Shown: positions 36,118-46,007, counted from the first letter of the stretch. The stretch is 64,000 nucleotides of DNA from Xanthocytophaga flava (GCA_030068525.1 JASJOS010000002.1:248001-312000), one strand, 5' to 3'. Notes: generated by a model from the letters alone, not told the origin. Made by a program: numbers and translations.

Positions 36118-37218
36118 TCAGTTCTGAATAAGAGAAAGATAATAGGTCATATCGTCTGAATAAAATGTGTTTCCATTGCGTTGATCCAGCTTTTGCACAA
36201 TCTGCTGACATTGCCCTTCGATCCATGTGATCAGGGAGGCTACTTCATACGTATCTTCTTCGATTGGCTGTACATCTGCAATTGGCACTTTAAGCTTGAT
36301 CGTTTTTTTGCCTGCTTTCTGTAAGGCTTTCATAAAAAGAAGAAAGCCCAAAAGAAATTGATAGCGATAGGCTTCAGGTTGAGTATTGGTGCAAAATCCG
36401 ATTTGTTTTTCAATAACTGCCCGACCTTTTATGAAATCCTCTGTGAGTGCATAGTATGTTAGTAGATACCCCATTTCTTTCAGTACTGCACTGGTAAGTG
36501 GAATTTTCTTTCGGGCCAGAATGGCATGGTCTTTCGCTACCTCTGTATTGCCAGATAGAAAATTTACCATCGCAGTTTTGGAATAGGTATAATCGGGCAC
36601 TTCCTTGCACTTTTTTGTACCATTTAACAATGGTTGAGCTGTATGCAGGAATGCAGGATAATCCCGTAAGCTCAGATAGATATCCAGCACATTGTTTGGT
36701 TGACAGGCATCACAATCATCCAGCAGACAGCTACTAGTATCCTGAAGATAGTTTTTCAGGTGCTCCTTGGCTTTGGACAGATTTCCCAGATGGGCATAGA
36801 CAATCATCCGGAAGTAATCTATTATGCGTGTGCCTGTACCATAGTCCAGAAAACGTCTTTCCATATCCTGTTGTAAGTCTTCTATTTGCTGTAAGGAGAC
36901 AGACGCATAACATGGCAGCTTTATAATGACCCACTTATACATCCATAAAACAGAATACTGATGATTCTTGTTATGACCTTCATCCATTCGTTTTAGCAAC
37001 CACGGAAAAATAGCTATGGTTTTGTCTGGTTTGTGTAACCAGGTTACTTGTCTGATATAAGCAATACGAGCCTCAAATTCAAGATCTTTGTCTTTGAAGA
37101 ACTGTGCTTTTTGAATGCATTTCTGAAGAATTTTTTCATTTTCTTCAGACTCTTTACCATAGGACAGAGTATCAACTACCTCTTGTACTTCCTCAAGAGT
37201 TTCCAGTGAGTAACTCAT
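36118..37218 (-). CDS. Helical-repeat (TPR-like) partner of HSP90-family protein
   Basis: 366 aa, no signal or membrane segment, predicted to be all alpha with degenerate TPR-like repeats (FEARIAYIRQVTWL, HLGNLSKAKEHLKNYL, AKDHAILARKKI). Its start codon is 3 bp after the stop of the HSP90-family gene, so translation is probably coupled. TPR proteins commonly dock on HSP90-type chaperones, but bacterial HtpG proteins have no MEEVD tail and I see none here, so the mode of contact is open. It may be a dedicated adaptor or effector; no enzymatic motif is seen. Confidence 0.65.
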   Translation of the reverse strand: MSYSLETLEEVQEVVDTLSYGKESEENEKILQKCIQKAQFFKDKDLEFEARIAYIRQVTWLHKPDKTIAIFPWLLKRMDEGHNKNHQYSVLWMYKWVIIKLPCYASVSLQQIEDLQQDMERRFLDYGTGTRIIDYFRMIVYAHLGNLSKAKEHLKNYLQDTSSCLLDDCDACQPNNVLDIYLSLRDYPAFLHTAQPLLNGTKKCKEVPDYTYSKTAMVNFLSGNTEVAKDHAILARKKIPLTSAVLKEMGYLLTYYALTEDFIKGRAVIEKQIGFCTNTQPEAYRYQFLLGFLLFMKALQKAGKKTIKLKVPIADVQPIEEDTYEVASLITWIEGQCQQIVQKLDQRNGNTFYSDDMTYYLSLIQN

Positions 37219-37221
37219 TGT

Positions 37222-38994
37222 TTATAGATTAGTGTTAAGTAGTATCATGATGTTTTCATTCATTCGATCCAGTTCTTTGCCGGACAATGGATAATGACCC
37301 ATCATCAGGGCATTGAAATACAGCATTTGTATATAAGGATCTATTTTCTTTGAGGCTTCCGTATACAAAAGCTTCTTTACGATTTCATTTTTATAGTTCA
37401 GGAATAGTTTAGCCCGAAATCCTGGATCAAAGTCAAGTATGGCATCTGAAACACCAGCCCATAAACTATCTGATTCGTCACGGATGCTCTTAAAATCTCT
37501 TTTCTGAATGGCATCCTGTGACATATGTAACATGGCTGGAACATGCTGCGGTGAAAATGCTTTAATGTCCAGTTCTACATCAAACTCAATCAGAATAGCT
37601 TGAAGCACATCAATGCGTTTACGTATAAGATCGTAGATCTCAATATCAATGTCGTTGAGAATATTGCCAAAGTATTCCGGATTGATCTGGCGAGTCTTTC
37701 CTGTATGGTCCCGCTCCTGTAACTTTAAAAGAATTGGGGTATCATAAATATATCCTGCGTTAATTACCAGCTGGTTGTTGGCTCTGGCAATAGGAGCAAT
37801 CTGCCGGAATTCGTCCAGATCAGAAACAAAAAGAATAGAGCTGGATTGTTGCTGGATCTGTTTTAGGGAAAGATCACCTTGTGTGGTCGGAAATATGAAC
37901 CAGTTTTTGATAAAAGCAAAGAAATCATCATCTTCCAATGCTAGTGACTTCAATGCCTGTGCATGGGTAACAATAATCTCCTGCATAGCTTCCGGATCTG
38001 AATCGCCTAATCTCTTTAGATACTTCTTAATACTGATACCCAACGATTCACGTACTTCCTCAAGTATTTCGTTATGGTAAATATCTTCACGGGACGCTGT
38101 CGTGCTTAAGTTATCTGAATTGAGAATTGCCCGTACAAAAAAGGCCCAATCAGGTAAGATGTCTCCACAAGAGTCAGAAATAAACATGCGTTTGACGTAC
38201 AGTACATGTTTGCTGACACTGGTTGTATGTGTGCGATGAGGCAGGACATACGCTAAACCCTGTGTTTGTCCTTTGCTATCCTGAATAGGAAAATAATGAG
38301 AAAACCTTTCTCCAAATACACGGTTACCTAGCATGAGCGCTTCACTACCCGTAGAACGAGTAAGCCATGGAAATTCCTTTTGAAAAGTAATCTCAGAGCC
38401 GGCATTGTATGAATATTTTATAGGTACAGGTAGATAATCTCCGTACTTATGAAGTAGAAAGGTTAGCTTGTCAGACGTAAGTGCGATGTCTTTCTTGATT
38501 GCAAGACGTACTTTGGTACCTGTATATCCGTTGTGCTCTGTTGGTTCTATTGCATAGGTACCATCTGTATTGCCAATCCAGCGCATCGTTGAAGTGCTAT
38601 TCCATGCAGTGCTTTCTACTTCGATTTTTTCAGAAACCATGAAGCAGGAGAGAAGCCCAATACCAAACTGACCAATAAACGACTGTTGTTCACGATCAAA
38701 CATATCGGATGTATTTCTTTTGGAGCTGGAGCCGATTTTAGACAGAAACTCTGTCATCTCGTCTGCTGTAAGACCAATACCATTGTCTTTGATCTGCAAC
38801 ACTCTGGATGTACCTGTTTCAAAAAAGTCGATTTCAATAACTGGCTTAAAACTTTCTTTCAGGCCTCGGGCAGTAATAGCATCATTGGCATTCTGTAATA
38901 ATTCCCGGATAAATACCTCCCAGCTACTGTATAAGCTGTCAGATAATACTTTTAAGATTCCGGATAAATTGACCTGAAAAATAGAGTTTTCCAT
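37222..38994 (-). CDS. HSP90-family ATPase (HtpG-like, divergent)
   Basis: 590 aa. The N-terminal GHKL ATPase has all key motifs: FIRELLQNANDAITAR (Glu/Asn), IKDNGIGLTADEM, GSSSKRNTSD, and the lid GQFGIGLLSCFMVSEKIEV. The middle domain includes GILPDWAFFVRAILNSDNLS-type sequence and TTASREDIYHNE, close to HtpG. The C-terminal third is shorter and poorly conserved. At 590 aa it is somewhat shorter than typical HtpG, and pairing with a repeat protein suggests a specialised HSP90-family protein rather than the housekeeping chaperone. It could act on specific clients in a stress or conflict role (inference). Confidence 0.88.
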   Translation of the reverse strand: MENSIFQVNLSGILKVLSDSLYSSWEVFIRELLQNANDAITARGLKESFKPVIEIDFFETGTSRVLQIKDNGIGLTADEMTEFLSKIGSSSKRNTSDMFDREQQSFIGQFGIGLLSCFMVSEKIEVESTAWNSTSTMRWIGNTDGTYAIEPTEHNGYTGTKVRLAIKKDIALTSDKLTFLLHKYGDYLPVPIKYSYNAGSEITFQKEFPWLTRSTGSEALMLGNRVFGERFSHYFPIQDSKGQTQGLAYVLPHRTHTTSVSKHVLYVKRMFISDSCGDILPDWAFFVRAILNSDNLSTTASREDIYHNEILEEVRESLGISIKKYLKRLGDSDPEAMQEIIVTHAQALKSLALEDDDFFAFIKNWFIFPTTQGDLSLKQIQQQSSSILFVSDLDEFRQIAPIARANNQLVINAGYIYDTPILLKLQERDHTGKTRQINPEYFGNILNDIDIEIYDLIRKRIDVLQAILIEFDVELDIKAFSPQHVPAMLHMSQDAIQKRDFKSIRDESDSLWAGVSDAILDFDPGFRAKLFLNYKNEIVKKLLYTEASKKIDPYIQMLYFNALMMGHYPLSGKELDRMNENIMILLNTNL

Positions 38995-39184
38995 AATAAG
39001 CGTGTGGCAGAAAAGTTTACTGAATGTAATTATAGTATTAGAATTTTCAAGACATGCAAAATACGCATCACTCTCTGAAATGTTACAAACATACTTATTC
39101 TGTTAGGCAAATAAATACCCTGCATGGTAGGTTGGTAACCACGTGAATCATAGAGGCTATGTAATAAATAGGATAGTTGTAGGT

Positions 39185-39829
39185 TTACCTTTTTCGGAAA
39201 GCGGTATATCGGGATGCTAGAAGAACACGCTGGATGGCAACTGCCCGGATAAGCCAATATTTTATCAGTTCTTCATTGTGTGAAGAGGACTGTAAAACAG
39301 AAGTTAACGCTGAAGCAAGAGTTGTATTATCTGTAACTGATTCTGTAATGGATTGAGCTTCTTTACTTAACTTCAAATTGATTTGTTGCTGAGCCTGTTC
39401 CAGTTGCATCCAGGTATCATAGGCAATCTGGATACGGATGGAAACCTGATCCCGTTTGTTTTCCTTCAAAATATATTTCGCTGCATTGTCTTTGTCCTTC
39501 TTTTTCTCCAACACAGCCAGATGATACTCATTGCGTTTATACCTGGCATCGACTTCTTTAAACTCTTTTTCTGCTTTTTTGAGTTGCTTATTGCGTTCTT
39601 TGGAATCGGGTTGGGCCTCCAGTTCGGCTTTTTGTAGGGTTGCCTGAGCTAGTAAATAAGTGAGAAGCTTTTTATTGGTAAGAGATCTTTCTTCATCTTC
39701 CTGGATCGCTTTGATACGTTTGAGCATATGGTGCAGTTGTTCATTGAGACGTGCTTCATAGGCTCTCAAACGATAATATTCTGATCTGTTTTTACGAATA
39801 GCGGTTGAATTTGTATGGTATCTGGACAT
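39185..39829 (-). CDS. Coiled-coil protein, function unknown
   Basis: 214 aa, highly charged, with long helices (YYRLRAYEARLNEQLHHMLK, NKQLKKAEKEFKEVDARYKR) forming predicted coiled coil from about 15 to 165. The C-terminal part is LIKYWLIRAVAIQRVLLASR. No signal peptide or enzyme motif. It is on the same strand as the HSP90 pair, 190 bp upstream of it. It may be part of that module, but the spacing leaves room for a separate promoter. Confidence 0.58.
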   Translation of the reverse strand: MSRYHTNSTAIRKNRSEYYRLRAYEARLNEQLHHMLKRIKAIQEDEERSLTNKKLLTYLLAQATLQKAELEAQPDSKERNKQLKKAEKEFKEVDARYKRNEYHLAVLEKKKDKDNAAKYILKENKRDQVSIRIQIAYDTWMQLEQAQQQINLKLSKEAQSITESVTDNTTLASALTSVLQSSSHNEELIKYWLIRAVAIQRVLLASRYTAFRKR

Positions 39830-39964
39830 AAATAGACTATAGCTGTAAGGAAATAAATAGTGCTTTAATTTCCCTCAAGATACGAAAAAAAAGCCTATCT
39901 ATTTGGTATTACAGGAGTTTTATTATGGCAATTTTGGGTGCATTACAGATGTTTCGAAGTACCC

Positions 39965-40708
39965 CTAATCTGACTGCAAATGATTGCGTTCAATAAACTC
40001 TTTAAATGATTTCCGGTAGGTGTCGCCAATAGGAATGAGGGCGTTGCCAATCTGAACTTTCTCCTTCATAATTGCATCAATTCCTTCCAATGCCACAATA
40101 TAGGAATGGTGTACACGAAGAAAACGATCCTGTGGTAGCTGCTCTTCCAGTGACTTTAGTCTTTGCAGACTTACAACTTTCTGATGATGAGTATGGATGG
40201 TTACATAATCTTTTAACCCTTCTACATATAAAATGTCTTGTAGGCGGATTTTGACCAGCTTTGTGCCATCTTTTACAAAAATAAAGGGGGAAGCCGGTTC
40301 GGTAGATGGCTTATCAGGTAACGTCTCTGTCTGCTGTTGTTGACCAGGTGTTGTTAGACGACCCGCCGCTTTTTCTGCTGCTTTCAGAAAACGTTCAAAT
40401 GTGATGGGTTTGAGGAGATAATCTGCCACATCTAGTTCGTAGCCTTCCAATGCATATTCAGAGTAGGCAGTAGTGAGAATTACCAGGGGCTTAACCTGCA
40501 GAATTTTCAGAAGCGAAATACCTGTTATTTCTGGCATCTGAATATCCAGAAATAATATGTCTACTTTATTATCTCTCAGAAATTCAAGTGCTTCCATGGG
40601 GTTGGAGCAGGTATGTACCAGTGTCAGATACGAAACCTTATGAATATATTGAGTCAGGAGATTGCGAGCCAGAGGTTCATCTTCAACTATAACACAAGTC
40701 AGGTTCAT
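39965..40708 (-). CDS. LytTR-family response regulator
   Basis: 247 aa. The receiver domain (1-120) has acidic VEDEP, phospho-acceptor Asp55 in ILFLDIQMPEITG, and the Thr and Lys positions in LTTAYSEYAL and LLKPITFERFL. A linker leads to the LytTR DNA-binding domain (about 145-245: ILYVEGLKDYVTIHTHHQKV, RFLRVHHSYIVAL). It overlaps its kinase gene by 4 bp. Output is probably at the promoter of the divergent outer-membrane receptor gene and of its own operon, where TACCGTT-type words occur (41833-41997). Confidence 0.94.
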   Translation of the reverse strand: MNLTCVIVEDEPLARNLLTQYIHKVSYLTLVHTCSNPMEALEFLRDNKVDILFLDIQMPEITGISLLKILQVKPLVILTTAYSEYALEGYELDVADYLLKPITFERFLKAAEKAAGRLTTPGQQQQTETLPDKPSTEPASPFIFVKDGTKLVKIRLQDILYVEGLKDYVTIHTHHQKVVSLQRLKSLEEQLPQDRFLRVHHSYIVALEGIDAIMKEKVQIGNALIPIGDTYRKSFKEFIERNHLQSD

Positions 40709-41742
40709 GCAGCATTCAGTTTAAGTTCAATCCGGTAGCGATCAGATGTGTCTGTTATTTTCAGACTGTAATTTTCCGGATAGCTAAGGTCTAATCGTCG
40801 CTGGACGTTTTGCAGGCCTATCCCGGATTTCTCTGGCTTCAGCGTTTTGTCAGGTAATTTACTGTTCTCTACAATATAAACGCATTCTGTACCCTGAAGT
40901 TCCAGTTTTACATTGATCCAGGCCTCAGGGTTGTTATTGCTGACACCATGTTTGAATGCATTTTCCAAAAATGTAATCAGAATCAAGGGGACAATCAGTA
41001 CATGGCCTGTGGTACCATGTACTTCAAAATGAATAGGTATCTGATTGTTCAATCTGAGTTTCTCCAGACTAATGTAATTCTCCATATACTCAATCTCTTT
41101 ACTTAACATCACACGTGGATGATTGGAATCGTAGATCATATACCGCATCATTTGTGAAAGTTTGGCAATGACCTCCGTTGTATTGGGAGACTGAGTAAAA
41201 GCAAGATAATATAGGTTATTGAGTGTGTTAAAGAGAAAGTGAGGATTAATCTGGGCTTTTAAAAAGCGTAATTCGGCGGATAATTTCTCATTTTCAATAG
41301 ATTTCTTTTTGGAGTCCAGCTCAAACCACTCAATGGCAAAACGCAGCATAGCCACAAAAACAGTAATAAAAAGTGTGACTACAATAGTCTGGATTATGAA
41401 CCGGGGACCATACAGATACTCATATTTGTGGGTAAATCCGTCCAGTAAATAACGTTCTGTATACATCCGAATGAGATATAATAAGGCAAACGGCAACAAA
41501 AATCCCAGCAAATACTTCCCAGCTTTTTTCTGTTCCAGAAACTTGGGAAGAAAAAAGAAATAGTTTATATAAGCTGGAATAGAAGTAAATATCAGTTGTA
41601 TAGCTACAATGGTTAGAAATCGTGGCCAGTTAATGTTGTCTTTCTGGTAAAAGCTAAGCTGATAACTAAAAAATGAAAGATACATGCACCAGAATGATAA
41701 GTGCATTAAGAGGACACGTTTGTGTTGATTCAATGATTGCAT
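40705..41742 (-). CDS. LytS-type sensor histidine kinase
   Basis: 345 aa from the ATG at 41742; the TTG at 41754 would add four. Four membrane helices fill about residues 12-140. The kinase core has the His_kinase motif AQINPHFLFNTLNNLYYLAF with the phosphorylated His, then ENAFKHGV and SGIGLQNVQRRLDLSYPENY in the ATPase domain. No separate sensor domain is visible, so sensing is likely through the membrane part. It forms a pair with the LytTR regulator through a 4-bp overlap. The second pair of the same type is at 46659-48541. Confidence 0.92.
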   Translation of the reverse strand: MQSLNQHKRVLLMHLSFWCMYLSFFSYQLSFYQKDNINWPRFLTIVAIQLIFTSIPAYINYFFFLPKFLEQKKAGKYLLGFLLPFALLYLIRMYTERYLLDGFTHKYEYLYGPRFIIQTIVVTLFITVFVAMLRFAIEWFELDSKKKSIENEKLSAELRFLKAQINPHFLFNTLNNLYYLAFTQSPNTTEVIAKLSQMMRYMIYDSNHPRVMLSKEIEYMENYISLEKLRLNNQIPIHFEVHGTTGHVLIVPLILITFLENAFKHGVSNNNPEAWINVKLELQGTECVYIVENSKLPDKTLKPEKSGIGLQNVQRRLDLSYPENYSLKITDTSDRYRIELKLNAA

Positions 41743-42099
41743 AGACCCAGGCAATTCTATCTGTCAGATATCAGATAGATACTCAATGATAGTAAGGACA
41801 ATGTATACGTTAGCTGAAAAGTATGGTTGTAGCGGTAAAGCACCTTACTCAAATAACGTGAAAAAGTGTGAATTAACTAAGTCATCTTTACCGTTCATCC
41901 TTAATCTGTGCCATTATTATACAATCAGACATTTTTGATCGATAATCGCCGTAGTTTTCTCGTCAGACTAGTTTGTCGAATAATTAGCCGAACGGTAGAA
42001 TATAACAAACAGATAGTCTAATGAGGTTTCTTCCATCTTAACATTGTGTATTTCTTTGTGTTTATTCTGATAAAACCGATGAGTGAATTTCTAGCTGAT
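41743..42099. promoter_or_regulatory. 357-bp divergent control region with TACCG(T/C)T words
   Basis: This gap lies between the LytS/LytTR operon and the outer-membrane receptor gene. TACCGTTCAT (41889-41898) and, on the minus strand, TACCGTTCGG (41997-41988) fit the known LytTR repeat consensus [TA][AC][CA]GTTN[AG][TG]. A third related word makes the inverted pair cggtaaag at 41833-41840 and ctttaccg at 41886-41893. A ctatctg/cagatag inverted repeat is at 41757-41778. No gene is seen. Spacing does not match the AgrA-type 12-13 bp arrangement, so operator status is tentative. Confidence 0.4.
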
Positions 42100-44970
42100 A
42101 TGAAGTATTTTCAAACCAAAAATGCTATGTATAAAATCTTAGTGTTAACCTTAACACTTTTAACTATGGGGACCCCCGCTGTTTGGGCCCAAACTCAAGT
42201 AACAGCATCTGCACCACGTGGTAATGTACACATTACAGGTACTGTCATTGATTCGACTACCAAAGAACCTGTTCCTTTCGCTACGGTGGCACTGATCAAC
42301 CCAGCCACTAAAAAGCCAGTAGATGGAGCTGTATGCGATGATAAAGGAAAGTTTACATTGGCCAAAGTATCTGAAGGAAGCTTTGCTTTGCAGATTAGCT
42401 TTATTGGCTACAATACAGTAGAAATCAAGTTGCCTACTATAACAGATAAAAGCTCTGATGTGAATATGGGCCAGATTTATCTGTCTTCTCAAACACAGAA
42501 GTTACAGGAGGTAGAGATTGTAGGACAACGTAACCTGATTGAGGAAAAAGTAGACCGCACCGTTTATAATGCAGAAAATGATGCAACTGCCAAAGGGGGA
42601 GATGCTACAGATGTATTGAGACGTGTACCTATGCTATCAGTAGATATGGATGGAAACGTTTCGATGCGGGGAAGCCAGAATATCAGAGTGTTGATTAACA
42701 ACAAACCCTCTACTATCACTGCAGGAAGCATAGCTGATGCATTGAAACAAATCCCTGCTGATCAAATTAAGTCTGTTGAAGTGATTACTTCTCCATCTGC
42801 CAAATATGATGCAGAAGGTTCTGGAGGCATTATCAATATCATTACTAAAAAGAACAATATGCAGGGTATATCTCTGAACATAGATGGTAGTGCAGGATTA
42901 AGAGGGGCAAACCTGGGTCTGAATGGAAGTTACCGTAAAGGCAAGATGGGCTTTTCACTAGGAGGTTTTGGGCGGGGCAACTACAATGTGAATGGGAAAT
43001 ATGAAAACAGCCAGCGAACAGGCCCTGATACGAGTTGGGTGCTTAATACACAAAGAGCTAATACCCGTAATAATGGTTTATTTGGCCGTTATACACTTGG
43101 GTGGGATTATGACATTAATAAATACAACTCATTGTCTGCTTCTGTTCAATATGGAGTTCGGAATAATACATCTTATCAGGATGATTTAACCACACTTACA
43201 TACAGGAATACAATGGCGAATCCTACTGCGAGTAATGTAAGCGATGCTAAGATAAAAGATCAGTCTGGAACAGTAGATCTTAATTTAACATATACACGGT
43301 TATTTGACAAGCCACAAAAAGAACTAAGTATATTGGCTTTATATAGCCGAAATAACCGGAATAATGACTTTTTAAGCTTATCGCAGACTGCTGCTACTTC
43401 CTCCCAGAAAAATATAAATGATAGCTATAATCAGGAAGTTACATTACAATTGGATTATCAAAATCCTATTGCAAAAAATCAGATGCTGGAGATGGGAGCT
43501 AAAAATATCATGCGTAAAGTAACCAGCGATTACCAAACCTTTACTGCATTGGAAGATGGTACTTTTCTGCTTAAAACCGATACTGCTTATTCAAACAATT
43601 TGACTTATAACCAGAATGTTACCTCTGGATATGCTTCCTATACCTTCAGTACACAGAATAACTATAGTTTTAAAGTAGGGGGTAGATATGAATATACTAC
43701 TATTAATGCGTATCTAAAAGATGAAAATGATATAGATATTCCATCATATGGTGTATTAGTACCTAGTTTAAATATTTCGAAGAAACTGAAAAAAGGCAAT
43801 ATGGTGAAATTCTCCTATAACCGTCGAATTCAACGCCCTTCTATCCAGTTTTTAAACCCAAATGCTCAGCCAACAAATCCTCTAAACATTACAGAAGGAA
43901 ATCCAAAGTTACAACCTGAATATACTAACAACTTTGAAGTAGGATATAATACTACTATCAAAACCACATCTTTAAACTTTGCCGCGTTTGCTCGCAATAC
44001 TAATGATGCTATACAGAGTGTAAGAGATACCTTTACATTAGTTAATTCACAAACTGGAGAACGCAACCAGGGAGTTCGTACAAACTATCAGAACATTGGA
44101 AGTGAAAACTCATATGGAGTAAACTTATTTGTCAACATTAATCTCTCCAACAAACTATCTCTGAATGGAGGAGCAGATGTATTTTATTCTATGTTGAATA
44201 ATAATAATCCAAACCCTATTTATCGGGCGAGCAATGAAGGTTGGGTGTATAACTTCCGTTTCTTTGGAAACTACACTATTAAGAACGGTTGGGGTATACA
44301 GGCATTCTCCTTCTACAGAGGCCGTCAGGTACAACTACAAGGGATACAGGGGGGATTTGGAATTTATAGCTTAGGAATTCGCAAAGAATTTAAGAACAAA
44401 AAAGGCAGTATTGGCTTTGGAGCAGAAAACTTCTTCACAACAGCTATGCGTATTCGTACAGAATTGAACTCTCCTATTCTTACACAACGTAGTGTGAACG
44501 AAATGCATAACATGAACTTTAAAATCACCTTTAGCTATCGTATTGGTAAGATGAGCTTTGATTCAGCTCCGAAACGTAGAAAATCTATCAATAATGATGA
44601 TATGAAAGAAGGTGGTGACAATGGTGGTGGTATGGGTGGAGGTGAAGGACAAGGTCAGGGAGGCCGTCAGCAGATGCAGGGGCAAGGTCGTCCTCCAGGA
44701 CAAGGAGCACCTCAGCAGGGAGGACAGAGACCAGGAGGTCAATATCCGGGACAAAAAGATGGAGTTAAACGGGACAGCACTCAATTCAAGAGAGATTCTT
44801 TCAAAAAAGATTCAACGATAAAAGACAGTTCCGGAAGCATACTGCCATTTAAAAATCAACTTCATTCGGAAATATTGGAAGGACAACCAGCAAATAAACC
44901 TGCTCCTGAACAAAATGCAAAAAGGATTCAGGATAAAGAAATCATTGCTCCAACCAAAAAAGATAGTTAA
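42100..44970 (+). CDS. TonB-dependent-type outer membrane beta-barrel protein with Gln/Gly-rich tail
   Basis: 956 aa from the ATG at 42100, which heads a signal peptide ending near AVWAQ; other starts at 42046 (GTG), 42079 or 42127 are possible. After the signal come a CarboxypepD_reg-like domain (TGTVIDSTTKEPVPFATVAL), a plug domain (LQEVEIVGQRNLI, DVLRRVPMLSVDMDGNVSMR) and an outer-membrane beta-barrel of the OMP_b-brl_3 type ending near ITFSYRIGKMSFDS. The last 110 residues are a tail rich in Gly, Gln, Pro and Lys/Asp. No SusD-like gene is next to it. It is divergent from a LytS/LytTR pair that probably regulates it. Confidence 0.9.
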   Translation: MKYFQTKNAMYKILVLTLTLLTMGTPAVWAQTQVTASAPRGNVHITGTVIDSTTKEPVPFATVALINPATKKPVDGAVCDDKGKFTLAKVSEGSFALQISFIGYNTVEIKLPTITDKSSDVNMGQIYLSSQTQKLQEVEIVGQRNLIEEKVDRTVYNAENDATAKGGDATDVLRRVPMLSVDMDGNVSMRGSQNIRVLINNKPSTITAGSIADALKQIPADQIKSVEVITSPSAKYDAEGSGGIINIITKKNNMQGISLNIDGSAGLRGANLGLNGSYRKGKMGFSLGGFGRGNYNVNGKYENSQRTGPDTSWVLNTQRANTRNNGLFGRYTLGWDYDINKYNSLSASVQYGVRNNTSYQDDLTTLTYRNTMANPTASNVSDAKIKDQSGTVDLNLTYTRLFDKPQKELSILALYSRNNRNNDFLSLSQTAATSSQKNINDSYNQEVTLQLDYQNPIAKNQMLEMGAKNIMRKVTSDYQTFTALEDGTFLLKTDTAYSNNLTYNQNVTSGYASYTFSTQNNYSFKVGGRYEYTTINAYLKDENDIDIPSYGVLVPSLNISKKLKKGNMVKFSYNRRIQRPSIQFLNPNAQPTNPLNITEGNPKLQPEYTNNFEVGYNTTIKTTSLNFAAFARNTNDAIQSVRDTFTLVNSQTGERNQGVRTNYQNIGSENSYGVNLFVNINLSNKLSLNGGADVFYSMLNNNNPNPIYRASNEGWVYNFRFFGNYTIKNGWGIQAFSFYRGRQVQLQGIQGGFGIYSLGIRKEFKNKKGSIGFGAENFFTTAMRIRTELNSPILTQRSVNEMHNMNFKITFSYRIGKMSFDSAPKRRKSINNDDMKEGGDNGGGMGGGEGQGQGGRQQMQGQGRPPGQGAPQQGGQRPGGQYPGQKDGVKRDSTQFKRDSFKKDSTIKDSSGSILPFKNQLHSEILEGQPANKPAPEQNAKRIQDKEIIAPTKKDS

Positions 44971-44976
44971 CTAGAA

Positions 44977-45008
44977 AAAAGGCCTGACATACAGTCAGGC
45001 CTTTTTTT
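44977..45008 (+). terminator. Strong intrinsic terminator
   Basis: Stem ggcctgac (44981-44988) and gtcaggcc (44994-45001), extended by the A/T pairs on both sides, with a 5-nt loop and a run of seven T. It follows the outer-membrane receptor gene. Confidence 0.93.
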
Positions 45009-45254
45009 ATTCTTCAAAACCAGACATTCCTCAACCTGCCTACTTTTTTATCCATTCCTACAGGAACAATTATAAGGGGCCAGGAAGAATTAGAATAATA
45101 CCAGCTGATTGGGTGAATATTTATATTTTTGTTTACCTTGTCCAATACAAAGCTCAGCAGCTTTTGCCCATTAGTTGCTGATACATAGAGCAGAAAATAA
45201 ATAGGAGGATTGTAAAATTTGTTTTTATCTGTATCACCTAATCTGTGTTAAATT

Positions 45255-45818
45255 ATGAAAAAAATCTTTTTTACCATTGCTCTCATGAGTAGTACCATTG
45301 TTGCTTTCGGTCAGACCTGGACTTTGGATAAAGCTCATGCAAAATTAGGTTTTAATGTTACCCATATGATGGTTTCGGAAGTAGATGGCTCATTTAAAAA
45401 TTTTGATCTCAAAGTTACTTCTTCTAAAGACGATTTTTCCGATGCTGTAGTGGAGTTGACTGCGGATGTGAATAGTATAGATACAGATAATGATAACCGC
45501 GATAAAGACTTAAAAAGTGATAAGTTTTTTGATGCTGCCAAATATCCAATTCTTACTTTTAAAAGTACTTCTATTAAAAAAGCAGAAGGAAAAAAATACA
45601 AACTGGCTGGGGATCTGACCCTACATGGTGTAACCAAACCGGTTGTTCTGGATGTCATACTCAATGGCACTACTACACATCCTATGAACAAGAAGACCAT
45701 TGCCGGATTTAAAGCCTTGGGAACTATCAAGCGATCTGATTTCAATCTTGGTTCTGCACCTGCTGCTGTGATTAGTGATGAAGTAAATATTGTGGCAAAT
45801 ATTGAGATTAATAAGTAA
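45255..45818 (+). CDS. YceI-family periplasmic lipid-binding-type protein
   Basis: 187 aa with a signal peptide (about 1-20, ending IVAFGQ). The lipocalin-like YceI fold is marked by WTLDKAHAKLGFNVTHMMVS, AELTADVNSIDTDNDNRDKD-type sequence, KYPILTFKST and TKPVVLDVILNG. YceI proteins bind isoprenoid-type lipids, often quinone-related, in the periplasm. It is a single gene, followed by a hairpin at 45836, and upstream of a haem-binding protein gene. Function here is not defined beyond the family. Confidence 0.94.
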   Translation: MKKIFFTIALMSSTIVAFGQTWTLDKAHAKLGFNVTHMMVSEVDGSFKNFDLKVTSSKDDFSDAVVELTADVNSIDTDNDNRDKDLKSDKFFDAAKYPILTFKSTSIKKAEGKKYKLAGDLTLHGVTKPVVLDVILNGTTTHPMNKKTIAGFKALGTIKRSDFNLGSAPAAVISDEVNIVANIEINK

Positions 45819-45835
45819 TGGATTGAAATTCAATA

Positions 45836-45873
45836 AGCACAGGGTTGTCTTCTTATTGATGCAACCCTGTGCT
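45836..45873 (+). terminator. Hairpin after the YceI gene
   Basis: A perfect 12-bp stem, agcacagggttg at 45836-45847 and caaccctgtgct at 45862-45873, with a 14-nt loop. There is no T tract, but it sits 18 bp after the stop. Confidence 0.65.
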
Positions 45874-46007
45874 GTATACAGTACTAGTGCACCGTTTTAT
45901 AAGATAATAGTAAAAATATAAGCCTTGGTTTATTTTCATAATAATTATTTCCCCACTCTTCTCTTACAGGTATAGTTATACCTAATGATTTTCAGTTAAG
46001 TAAACAT

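Noticed and set aside
39030-39257. 75-codon minus-strand frame after the coiled-coil gene
   Set aside because: Overlaps the coiled-coil gene end in another frame and has no protein-like features.
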